Shown one piece after another: positions 24,709 through 30,752 of a DNA stretch of 30,752 nt. The position numbers were made by a program, and so were the translations under genes. Location of the stretch: assembly GCA_002426575.1 (NCBI GenBank), contig DIRE01000044.1, forward strand, positions 12,509-43,260, written 5' to 3'. Source of the DNA: Clostridiaceae bacterium UBA5444 (GTDB taxonomy: Bacteria > Bacillota > Clostridia > Clostridiales > Oxobacteraceae). The number at the start of each line of letters is the position of its first letter. Position 1 is the first letter of the stretch. The notes beneath the pieces were generated by a model. It made no database searches, was not told where the DNA came from, and saw nothing but the letters and a program-made list of their open reading frames with translations.

Positions 24709-26163
24709 ATGGACATAAAAAATAAAAAGTTATCCCAAGACGAGTTTTTCAAAACAAGGAAAGAAGTATTAAATGGGTGGGATACGGGAAAAGACGTTGA
24801 CCTTAATGAGGCATACGAATATTTAAAAAAGATTCCTGAGAATAAAAACTTTTGTTATAAATTAAATAAGGCTAAAAAAGAAGGAGTAACCCTCGCCCAG
24901 CCAAGGGCAGGAGTTGCACTTATTGATGAGCATATAGCTTTACTTAAGTATCTTCAAGATGAAGGCGGAGCGGATTTGCTTCCTACAACAATAGATAGCT
25001 ACACAAGACAAAATAGATATGATGAATGTGAAATAGGAATAAATGAGAGCAAAAAAGCAGGAAGATCAATGCTTAATGGGTTTCCGGCAGTAAACTATGG
25101 AATAAAAGGATGCAGGGAGGTTTTCGAAGCCGTAGATGTACCACTTGAGGCAAGACATGGTACACCAGATGCAAGACTCCTATCAGAGATAATTCATGCC
25201 TCAGGATGGACATCAAATGAGGGGGGAGGTATTTCATATAATATACCTTATGCCAAAAATGTTAGCTTAGAGAAATCAATTAAGGATTGGCAATATTGTG
25301 ATAGATTAGTTGGGCTTTATGAAGAGATGGGTATAAGCATAAATAGGGAACCTTTTGGCCCACTTACAGGGACTCTTGTACCGCCTTCAATTTCTAATTC
25401 TATTGCAATAATAGAAGGCCTTTTAGCAGCGGAGCAAGGAGTTGTAAATATTACTTTAGGATATGGACAGTGTGGAAACCTGATACAGGATATTGCGGCA
25501 ATGAGAGCACTTGAGCAGCAAGCAACTGAATACTTCAAATTATTTGGGCTTAATATAAATTTAACTACTGTATTTCATGAATGGATGGGAGGGTTTCCTA
25601 AAGATGAGCCAAGAGCATTTGGACTAATATCCGTAGGGGCTGCAACTGCAGCTTTAGCCGGAGCTACAAAGGTAATAGTTAAAACTCCTCATGAGGCTTA
25701 TGGTATTCCAACAAAAGAAGCTAATGCACAGGGGATTAAAACATCGAAAGAAGCAATAAACCTTTTAAAGGGCCAAAGGTTTCCAATGTCTCATGAACTT
25801 TCATCAGAGATTGAACTAATAAAGGCAGAAACAAGGGCAATATTAGATAAAGTATTTGAACTTGGGGGTGGAGATTTAGCTATTGGAACAGTAAAAGCTT
25901 TTGAAAGAGGGGTAATTGACATACCTTTTGCACCAAGTAAGTTTAATGCAGGCAAAATATTGCCTGCAAGGGATAATACGGGAGCCATTAGGTTTCTAGA
26001 GTATGGTAACCTGCCAATACCTAAGGATATAAAAGACTTAAATAGAAGTCTGCTAGAGGAAAGAGGTAAATACGAAGGCAGGGATGTAAATTTCCAGATG
26101 GTAATTGATGACATATTTGCAGTTGGAAAAGGATTACTTATAGGAAGACCTGAAAAAAAATAG
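24709..26163 (+). CDS. glmE: Glutamate mutase epsilon (catalytic) subunit
   Basis: A 484-residue TIM-barrel subunit that binds the substrate and the adenosyl group. It closely fits the family, with GTPDARLLSEIIHASGWTSN, EGGGISYNIPYAK, EPFGPLTGTLVPPS, QCGNLIQDIAAMRALE and FHEWMGGFPKDEPRA. With GlmS it catalyses the carbon-skeleton rearrangement of glutamate to 3-methylaspartate. An in-frame ATG at 24670, overlapping the glmL stop codon, would add 13 residues. The ATG at 24709 is preferred because GGAGG (24696-24700) is 8 bases upstream and the length then matches the usual 483-485 residues. The methylaspartate ammonia-lyase gene follows 34 bases later. Confidence 0.96.
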   Translation: MDIKNKKLSQDEFFKTRKEVLNGWDTGKDVDLNEAYEYLKKIPENKNFCYKLNKAKKEGVTLAQPRAGVALIDEHIALLKYLQDEGGADLLPTTIDSYTRQNRYDECEIGINESKKAGRSMLNGFPAVNYGIKGCREVFEAVDVPLEARHGTPDARLLSEIIHASGWTSNEGGGISYNIPYAKNVSLEKSIKDWQYCDRLVGLYEEMGISINREPFGPLTGTLVPPSISNSIAIIEGLLAAEQGVVNITLGYGQCGNLIQDIAAMRALEQQATEYFKLFGLNINLTTVFHEWMGGFPKDEPRAFGLISVGAATAALAGATKVIVKTPHEAYGIPTKEANAQGIKTSKEAINLLKGQRFPMSHELSSEIELIKAETRAILDKVFELGGGDLAIGTVKAFERGVIDIPFAPSKFNAGKILPARDNTGAIRFLEYGNLPIPKDIKDLNRSLLEERGKYEGRDVNFQMVIDDIFAVGKGLLIGRPEKK

Positions 26164-26197
26164 GCCTAATACGAGGCCAAAAACTTGGAGGATAAAA

Positions 26198-27454
26198 ATG
26201 AAAATAATTGATGTTATATGTTCAGAAGGAAAAACCGGATTTTATTTTGATGATCAGAGGGCAATAAAAAAAGGGGTAGAACATGATGGATTTTCTTATA
26301 TAGGAGATCCTATAACAGAAGGATTTAAAGCTGTAAGATTAGCTGGCGAATCCATATCAGTTATGCTTGTTCTAGAAGATGGACAGGTTGCATATGGTGA
26401 TTGTGCAGCAGTTCAATATTCCGGAGCAGGTGGAAGAGATCCCCTATTTTTATCAAAGGATTTTATACCTGTTATTGAAAACAATATTGCACCAAGGCTT
26501 AAAAATAGAGAGCTATCAAGCTTTAGAGAGCTTGCAGAGGAAATTGATACAATGAAAGTTAATGGAAAGAGGCTTCATACAGCAATTAGATATGGAGTAA
26601 CGCAGGCAATACTTGATGCTGTTGCTAAAGATAAAAAGGTTACAATGGCTGAGGTTATACGTGATGAATATAATACTGGAGTGGAGTTTAAAAGGGTACC
26701 CATATTCTCTCAATCAGGTGATGATAGGTATTTAAATGCAGATAAAATGATAATAAAGGGAGCCGATGTACTCCCTCACGGACTGATTAATAATGTAAAA
26801 TTAACCCTAGGTGAGAATGGGGAAATACTTAAAGACTATGTTAAATGGCTTAAAGACAGGATATTTAGCATAAGACAAAGCAAAGATTATCTGCCGGTAC
26901 TCCATATAGATGTATATGGAACCATTGGAAATATATTTGGCGATGATTATGACAAAATGGCTGGCTATTTAGGTGAGCTTGAAAGGGAGGCAAGTCCTCT
27001 AAAGCTTAGAATTGAAGGGCCTATAGATGTTGAAGAAAGGGAGGGTCAAATAAAAGCATTTAAAGAATTAAGAAAGGCTTTAAATAAAAAGAATATAAAT
27101 GTTGAGATTGTTGCAGATGAGTGGTGCAATACCTTAGAGGATATAAAACTTTTTACAGATGAAAAGGCAGCAGATATGATACAAATTAAGACCCCAGACC
27201 TTGGAGGAGTAAACAATATAGCAGAAGCCATATTATATTGCAAGAAAAATGGGGTTGGTGCATATTGTGGTGGAACATGTAATGAAACTGATAGATCCTC
27301 TCAGATATGTGTAAACATTGCCATGGCTTGCGGCGCTGACCAATGCCTTGCAAAGCCTGGAATGGGTGTAGATGAGGGCTATATGATTGTTAATAATGAA
27401 ATGAATAGGGTGCTTGCATTAACTAACTGGAGAGCAAATAATACAGGTAAATGA
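26198..27454 (+). CDS. mal: Methylaspartate ammonia-lyase
   Basis: A 418-residue enzyme of the enolase superfamily that removes ammonia from L-threo-3-methylaspartate to give mesaconate. The two catalytic bases fall at the same numbers as in the Clostridium tetanomorphum enzyme: His194 (VLPHGLINN) and Lys331 (QIKTPDLGG). Metal-binding acidic residues are in HIDVYGTIG, RIEGPID and VADEWCNT. GAGGRDPLF and AYCGGTCNETDRS also match the family. It lies third in the pathway order after the mutase genes. A hairpin separates it from the hydratase genes. Confidence 0.97.
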   Translation: MKIIDVICSEGKTGFYFDDQRAIKKGVEHDGFSYIGDPITEGFKAVRLAGESISVMLVLEDGQVAYGDCAAVQYSGAGGRDPLFLSKDFIPVIENNIAPRLKNRELSSFRELAEEIDTMKVNGKRLHTAIRYGVTQAILDAVAKDKKVTMAEVIRDEYNTGVEFKRVPIFSQSGDDRYLNADKMIIKGADVLPHGLINNVKLTLGENGEILKDYVKWLKDRIFSIRQSKDYLPVLHIDVYGTIGNIFGDDYDKMAGYLGELEREASPLKLRIEGPIDVEEREGQIKAFKELRKALNKKNINVEIVADEWCNTLEDIKLFTDEKAADMIQIKTPDLGGVNNIAEAILYCKKNGVGAYCGGTCNETDRSSQICVNIAMACGADQCLAKPGMGVDEGYMIVNNEMNRVLALTNWRANNTGK

Positions 27455-27483
27455 TGATTATTATGATTGCTTAAGTAAATATG

Positions 27484-27520
27484 AAGCTGGGAATTGGGTT
27501 TTTAGGCCCTTTTCCAGCTT
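27484..27520 (+). terminator. Intra-operon hairpin after mal
   Basis: AAGCTGGGAA (27484-27493) pairs over 10 bp with 27511-27520 (one G-T pair), with GGG and CCC pairing inside. It is followed by TATTAG rather than a T run. It is probably a partial terminator or an RNA-processing/stability element that sets the ratio between the mutase/lyase part and the hydratase/citramalate lyase part of the operon. Confidence 0.55.
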
Positions 27521-27539
27521 TATTAGTAGGAGGGTAAAA

Positions 27540-28382
27540 TTGAAGCAGATAAATGTTTCACAGATAACCGAAACGGTTAAGAAACTTTGTATGGATGCAA
27601 ACTATTTTTTAAATGAAGACATAGTAGATAGATTTAAGAAGGCTAAGGAAGAGGAAAGCTTTGGAATGGCTAAAAATATAATAGATATACTTATGGAAAA
27701 TGCTGATATTGCACGAGAGGAAAAAATGCCAATATGCCAAGATACTGGTATGGCAGTTGTTTTTGTTGAAATAGGGCAGGATGTTCATATAACAGGGGGA
27801 AGCATAGAAGATGCTATAAATGAGGGCGTAAGAGAGGGATACGAGGAAGGCTTTTTAAGAAAATCAGTGGTGGCGGACCCTATAAATAGGGTTAATACAA
27901 AAGATAATACCCCAGCAATTATTTATTACAATATAGTTCCTGGAGAAGATATTAAAATAACTGTGGCACCAAAGGGATTTGGAAGCGAGAATATGAGTAA
28001 AATTAAAATGCTAAAACCATCTGATGGAGCAGCCGGGGTAAAGAAGTTTGTAATTGATTCTGTTAAAGAAGCAGGCCCTAACCCTTGCCCGCCAATAATT
28101 GTAGGAGTCGGAATAGGAGGAACATTTGAAAAGGCAGCTTTTCTGGCAAAAAAGGCGCTTATAAGGCCAATTGATGTAGAAAACACAAATCCATATTATG
28201 CCGATTTAGAGAAAGAGCTTCTAGAAGAAATAAATAGGCTTGGAATAGGGCCTCAGGGGTTTGGCGGAAGAACCACCGCTCTTTCAGTAAATATAGAAAC
28301 ATTTCCAACTCATATAGCAGGGCTTCCTGTAGCAGTAAATATAAGCTGTCATGCCACAAGGCATGCTGAAGCATGTTTGTAG
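27540..28382 (+). CDS. Class I fumarase-family hydratase alpha subunit (probable mesaconase)
   Basis: 280 residues, homologous to the N-terminal part of class I iron-sulfur fumarase and to tartrate dehydratase alpha. Three conserved cysteines that can bind the [4Fe-4S] cluster are visible in MPICQDTGMAV (about residue 66), GPNPCPP and NISCHATRHAEAC. GVGIGGTFEKAAFLAKKAL is another family signature. From its place between mal and citramalate lyase it should hydrate mesaconate to (S)-citramalate together with the next gene; activity on fumarate is also possible, since such enzymes are known to be promiscuous. The start is a TTG at 27540 with AGGAGGG about 7 bases upstream, and no ATG is better placed. 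Confidence 0.9.
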   Translation: MKQINVSQITETVKKLCMDANYFLNEDIVDRFKKAKEEESFGMAKNIIDILMENADIAREEKMPICQDTGMAVVFVEIGQDVHITGGSIEDAINEGVREGYEEGFLRKSVVADPINRVNTKDNTPAIIYYNIVPGEDIKITVAPKGFGSENMSKIKMLKPSDGAAGVKKFVIDSVKEAGPNPCPPIIVGVGIGGTFEKAAFLAKKALIRPIDVENTNPYYADLEKELLEEINRLGIGPQGFGGRTTALSVNIETFPTHIAGLPVAVNISCHATRHAEACL

Positions 28383-28398
28383 ATAAGGGGGATATGAC

Positions 28399-28962
28399 AT
28401 GGAAAAAAGAATAACAACCCCTCTAAATGAGGAGAAGGTAAGAAATTTAAAAGCAGGAGATAATGTACTTTTATCTGGATATATATATACTGCAAGAGAT
28501 GCAGCCCACAAAAGACTTGTTGAGCTATTAGAACAAGGGGGCAAACTCCCGTTTCCAATTAAAGATGAGACAATATATTATATGGGGCCAACACCTGCAA
28601 AGATAGGGCATGCTATAGGATCAGCAGGACCTACAACAAGCTATAGAATGGATAGCTATGCGCCATATCTTATAAGATATGGACTAAGAGGCATGATAGG
28701 AAAGGGAAATAGAAATAGTGAGGTCATCTCTGCAATGAAAGAATATGGTGCAGTTTATTTTGGAGCCATAGGAGGTGCTGGAGCCAAAATATCAAAATGC
28801 ATAAAATCGTCTGAAATAATATGCTATGAAGATTTAGGAGCTGAGGCTGTAAGAAGGCTTTATGTTGAAGATTTTCCACTAGTTGTTATTATAGATTCCA
28901 ATGGAGGAAACTACTATGAAATAGGCCAAAGAGAGTATTTGAATTCATTGAATACAGATTAA
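28399..28962 (+). CDS. Class I fumarase-family hydratase beta subunit (probable mesaconase)
   Basis: 187 residues matching the C-terminal part of class I fumarase and the beta subunit of tartrate dehydratase. LKAGDNVLLSGYIYTARDAA, YMGPTPAKIGHAIGSAGPTT, RMDSYAPYLI and GMIGKG are characteristic of the substrate-binding swivelling domain. It works with the alpha subunit upstream (16-base gap) to add water to mesaconate and form (S)-citramalate. AAGGGGG precedes the ATG. The split into two genes is normal for this family in clostridia. Confidence 0.92.
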   Translation: MEKRITTPLNEEKVRNLKAGDNVLLSGYIYTARDAAHKRLVELLEQGGKLPFPIKDETIYYMGPTPAKIGHAIGSAGPTTSYRMDSYAPYLIRYGLRGMIGKGNRNSEVISAMKEYGAVYFGAIGGAGAKISKCIKSSEIICYEDLGAEAVRRLYVEDFPLVVIIDSNGGNYYEIGQREYLNSLNTD

Positions 28963-28983
28963 TAAAGAGGGTGCAGTGTAATT

Positions 28984-29247
28984 ATGGATATTAAAAAGCC
29001 TGCAAGAGCAGGTACAATGGAATCAAATGATATATATATAATGATTACTCCAAACCAAGGCTTAGGCATAAACATTGAGCTTGAAAGCATAGCCTTTAAG
29101 CAATTTGGGAATCAGATTAAAAAAGTCATATTGGAAACATTAAACAATCTAGATATAAAGGATGCACACATTGTTGCAAAGGATAGGGGAGCATTAGATT
29201 TTACAATAAAATCCAGAGTAGAAACTGCTGTATATAGAGCTTTATAA
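28984..29247 (+). CDS. citD: Citrate/citramalate lyase acyl carrier protein (gamma subunit)
   Basis: An 87-residue acyl carrier protein. Ser14, in AGTMESNDI, is the attachment point of the phosphoribosyl-dephospho-CoA prosthetic group. The body (MITPNQGLGINIELES, then LGNLDIK-like NNLDIKDAHIVAKDRGALD) matches CitD. It is slightly shorter than the usual 95-98 residues but looks complete. The context of mutase, ammonia-lyase and mesaconase makes citramalate, not citrate, the likely substrate of the lyase complex. GAGGGTG lies upstream of the ATG. No citC, citX or citG gene for activating the carrier is visible up to the window edge. Confidence 0.94.
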   Translation: MDIKKPARAGTMESNDIYIMITPNQGLGINIELESIAFKQFGNQIKKVILETLNNLDIKDAHIVAKDRGALDFTIKSRVETAVYRAL

Positions 29248-29260
29248 GGAGAGAGTATTT

Positions 29261-30139
29261 ATGATAAGAAGGACAATGCTTTTTATGCCGGGAAATAATC
29301 CTGGTATGCTTCAAAATGCAGGGATACTAGGAGCGGATAGTATTATTCTTGATCTTGAGGATGCAGTGTATATATCTGAAAAGGATTCTGCAAGAATACT
29401 TGTTAAGAATGCTATAAAAGAGATTGATTTTTATAATAGTGAAATAGTTGTTAGAATAAACCCTATTTCAACTGAATTTGGATATAAAGATATTGAGGAG
29501 ATTGCCAGTGTTAAACCTGATGCCATAATGGTTCCTAAGGCAACAGAGGATGATATCATACAGGTTGACAGAATTATGACTAATATAGAAAAAAGCAAAG
29601 ATTTTAAGGAAGGATCCATAAAGATATTTCCACTAATTGAAACAGCTTATGGAATTGAAAACATATATAGCATAATTAAATCATCAGAAAGGGTTGTAGG
29701 GGTTTTATTAGGCGGTGAGGATTTAACGGCAGACCTTGGTATTAAAAGAACAAAAGCTGGTGATGAAATATATTATGCAAGATCTAGGGTTGCATCTGCA
29801 TCTAAGGCATGTAATATAGATGCAATTGATACTCCATTTACAGATATTGATGATATAGAAGGCCTTTTAGATGATGTTAAAAAGGCAAAGTCAATTGGTA
29901 TGACTGGGAAGGCTGCTATAAACCCAAGACAAATAGATATAATTCATGACGTATTTGCACCTTCAGAGGATGAAATAAAATATGCAATAAGGGTTAAAGA
30001 AGCTTATGATAAGGCAAAGGCGGAAGGAAAAGGAGTCTTTTCATTAGATGGGAAGATGGTGGATGCCCCAGTTATAAATAGAGCAAATAAAATACTTGAT
30101 AGAGCATATTCTGCAGGTATTATAAAGAGGTGCATTTAA
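29261..30139 (+). CDS. citE: Citrate/citramalate lyase beta subunit
   Basis: A 292-residue (beta/alpha)8 enzyme of the CitE/HpcH family. RRTMLFMPGNNPGMLQNAG, SIILDLEDAVYISEKDSAR (with the metal-binding acidic pair), IFPLIETAYGIENI, GGEDLTADLGI and AINPRQIDIIH are all family hallmarks. It cleaves the citramalyl thioester on the carrier protein to pyruvate and the acetyl carrier. Together with CitD and CitF it ends the pathway from glutamate to acetate and pyruvate. It starts 13 bases after citD with AAGGAGAG upstream. The next gene starts 2 bases after its stop codon. Confidence 0.95.
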   Translation: MIRRTMLFMPGNNPGMLQNAGILGADSIILDLEDAVYISEKDSARILVKNAIKEIDFYNSEIVVRINPISTEFGYKDIEEIASVKPDAIMVPKATEDDIIQVDRIMTNIEKSKDFKEGSIKIFPLIETAYGIENIYSIIKSSERVVGVLLGGEDLTADLGIKRTKAGDEIYYARSRVASASKACNIDAIDTPFTDIDDIEGLLDDVKKAKSIGMTGKAAINPRQIDIIHDVFAPSEDEIKYAIRVKEAYDKAKAEGKGVFSLDGKMVDAPVINRANKILDRAYSAGIIKRCI

Positions 30140-30141
30140 TA

Positions 30142-30752
30142 ATGAAAAACTCATTAGGAAGAGAAATACCTGAGTATATTGAAGGCTATGGGGATGTTAT
30201 GCCATATAGGGGAGTATACAGTGGGAAAGATATTGTAAGAGTTGGAGTCAATACAAAACGTGTAAGCAATTATGATACTAAGGTTTTAGGATCTATAAAG
30301 AAAGCTATAATAGAATGTGGGATAAAGGATGGAATGACCATAAGCTTTCATCACCATTTAAGGAACGGGGATTATGTATTAAACATGGTAATGAAAGAAA
30401 TAGCGGATCTTGGCATTAAGAATATTAATATCGCTGCAAGTTCAATATTTCTAATTCATGAGCCTCTAATTAAGTATATTAAAGAAGGGGTTGTTACAGG
30501 CATATATACAAATTATATGTCAGGACCTGTAGCGGATGCAATATCAAATGGAATACTTAAAAATCCTGTAATAATGCAGACTCATGGAGGACGCGCTAGA
30601 GCTATAGAGGAAGGTAATTTACATATAGATGTAGCATTTATTGCTGCACCATCTGCAGATTCTTGCGGAAATATAAATGGCGTTTGTGGAAGGGCTGCCT
30701 GCGGCTCTTTAGGATATGCTATACCTGATGCAATGTATGCAGATAAGGTTGT
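30142..30752 (+). CDS. citF: Citrate/citramalate lyase alpha subunit (partial, runs off the window)
   Basis: The first 203 codons of a CitF homologue, open to the last base of the window; the full protein is normally about 510 residues. It begins MKNSLGREIPEYIEGYGDVM and continues with KDGMTISFHHHLRNGDYVLN, which is typical of the alpha subunit, followed by a CoA-transferase fold region with QTHGGRARAI and AAPSADSCGNING. It transfers the acyl carrier between acetyl and citramalyl forms. AGAGGTG sits about 11 bases upstream of the ATG, overlapping the end of citE, so the two are translationally coupled. Confidence 0.93.
   Translation, partial: MKNSLGREIPEYIEGYGDVMPYRGVYSGKDIVRVGVNTKRVSNYDTKVLGSIKKAIIECGIKDGMTISFHHHLRNGDYVLNMVMKEIADLGIKNINIAASSIFLIHEPLIKYIKEGVVTGIYTNYMSGPVADAISNGILKNPVIMQTHGGRARAIEEGNLHIDVAFIAAPSADSCGNINGVCGRAACGSLGYAIPDAMYADKV

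Noticed and set aside
1..30752. CRISPR arrays, rRNA, tRNA, intact transposases or phage genes
   Set aside because: No regularly spaced direct repeats, no recognisable stable-RNA sequences and no transposase or phage protein motifs were found in any frame read.

Overview
The window is AT-rich, tightly packed with genes and uses strong GGAGG-type ribosome binding sites. Together with a complete glutamate-to-mesaconate-to-citramalate fermentation cluster, a class I iron-sulfur hydratase, a ferredoxin-type aldo/keto reductase and a sigma-54 enhancer-binding protein, this points to a strictly anaerobic, low-GC Gram-positive bacterium of the Clostridia that ferments amino acids and sugars. I cannot name the species from sequence alone.

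Layout. 1-5785 is a mixed region: a small lipoprotein, a ferritin-like protein on the minus strand, a Gfo/Idh/MocA oxidoreductase broken by a one-base slip in an A7 run, an MFS transporter followed by an iron-sulfur aldo/keto reductase, and a TetR regulator on the minus strand. 5805-7541 (minus) encodes a sigma-54 activator with PAS, AAA+ and Fis-type domains. Divergent from it, after a 30-bp palindrome (candidate enhancer site) and a near-consensus -24/-12 promoter (7765-7780), lies a long co-directional operon, 7829-20120. It encodes an SDR dehydrogenase, two GcvP-like PLP subunits that depart strongly from true glycine decarboxylase, a LacZ-type GH2 enzyme, a sugar-binding lipoprotein with two ABC permeases, and a GH63/trehalase-like hydrolase. 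A strong terminator closes it, followed by a separate GpsA-like dehydrogenase.

21238-21840 is a 600-base intergenic region with an imperfect 110-base palindromic element. One arm of this element recurs inverted at the left edge of the window (1-47). The same region holds further hairpins and the promoter area of the next operon. 21841 to the window end is the methylaspartate pathway operon: a GntR regulator, glutamate mutase (S, L, E), methylaspartate ammonia-lyase, a two-subunit mesaconate hydratase of the class I fumarase family, and citramalate lyase (CitD, CitE and the start of CitF, which runs off the window). These genes convert glutamate to acetate and pyruvate.

The most unusual item is the sigma-54 operon. 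A diverged GcvPA/GcvPB pair, with no GcvT or GcvH beside it, is linked to glycosidases and a carbohydrate importer, which suggests an uncharacterised route that may act on an amino acid or amine linked to a sugar (inference).
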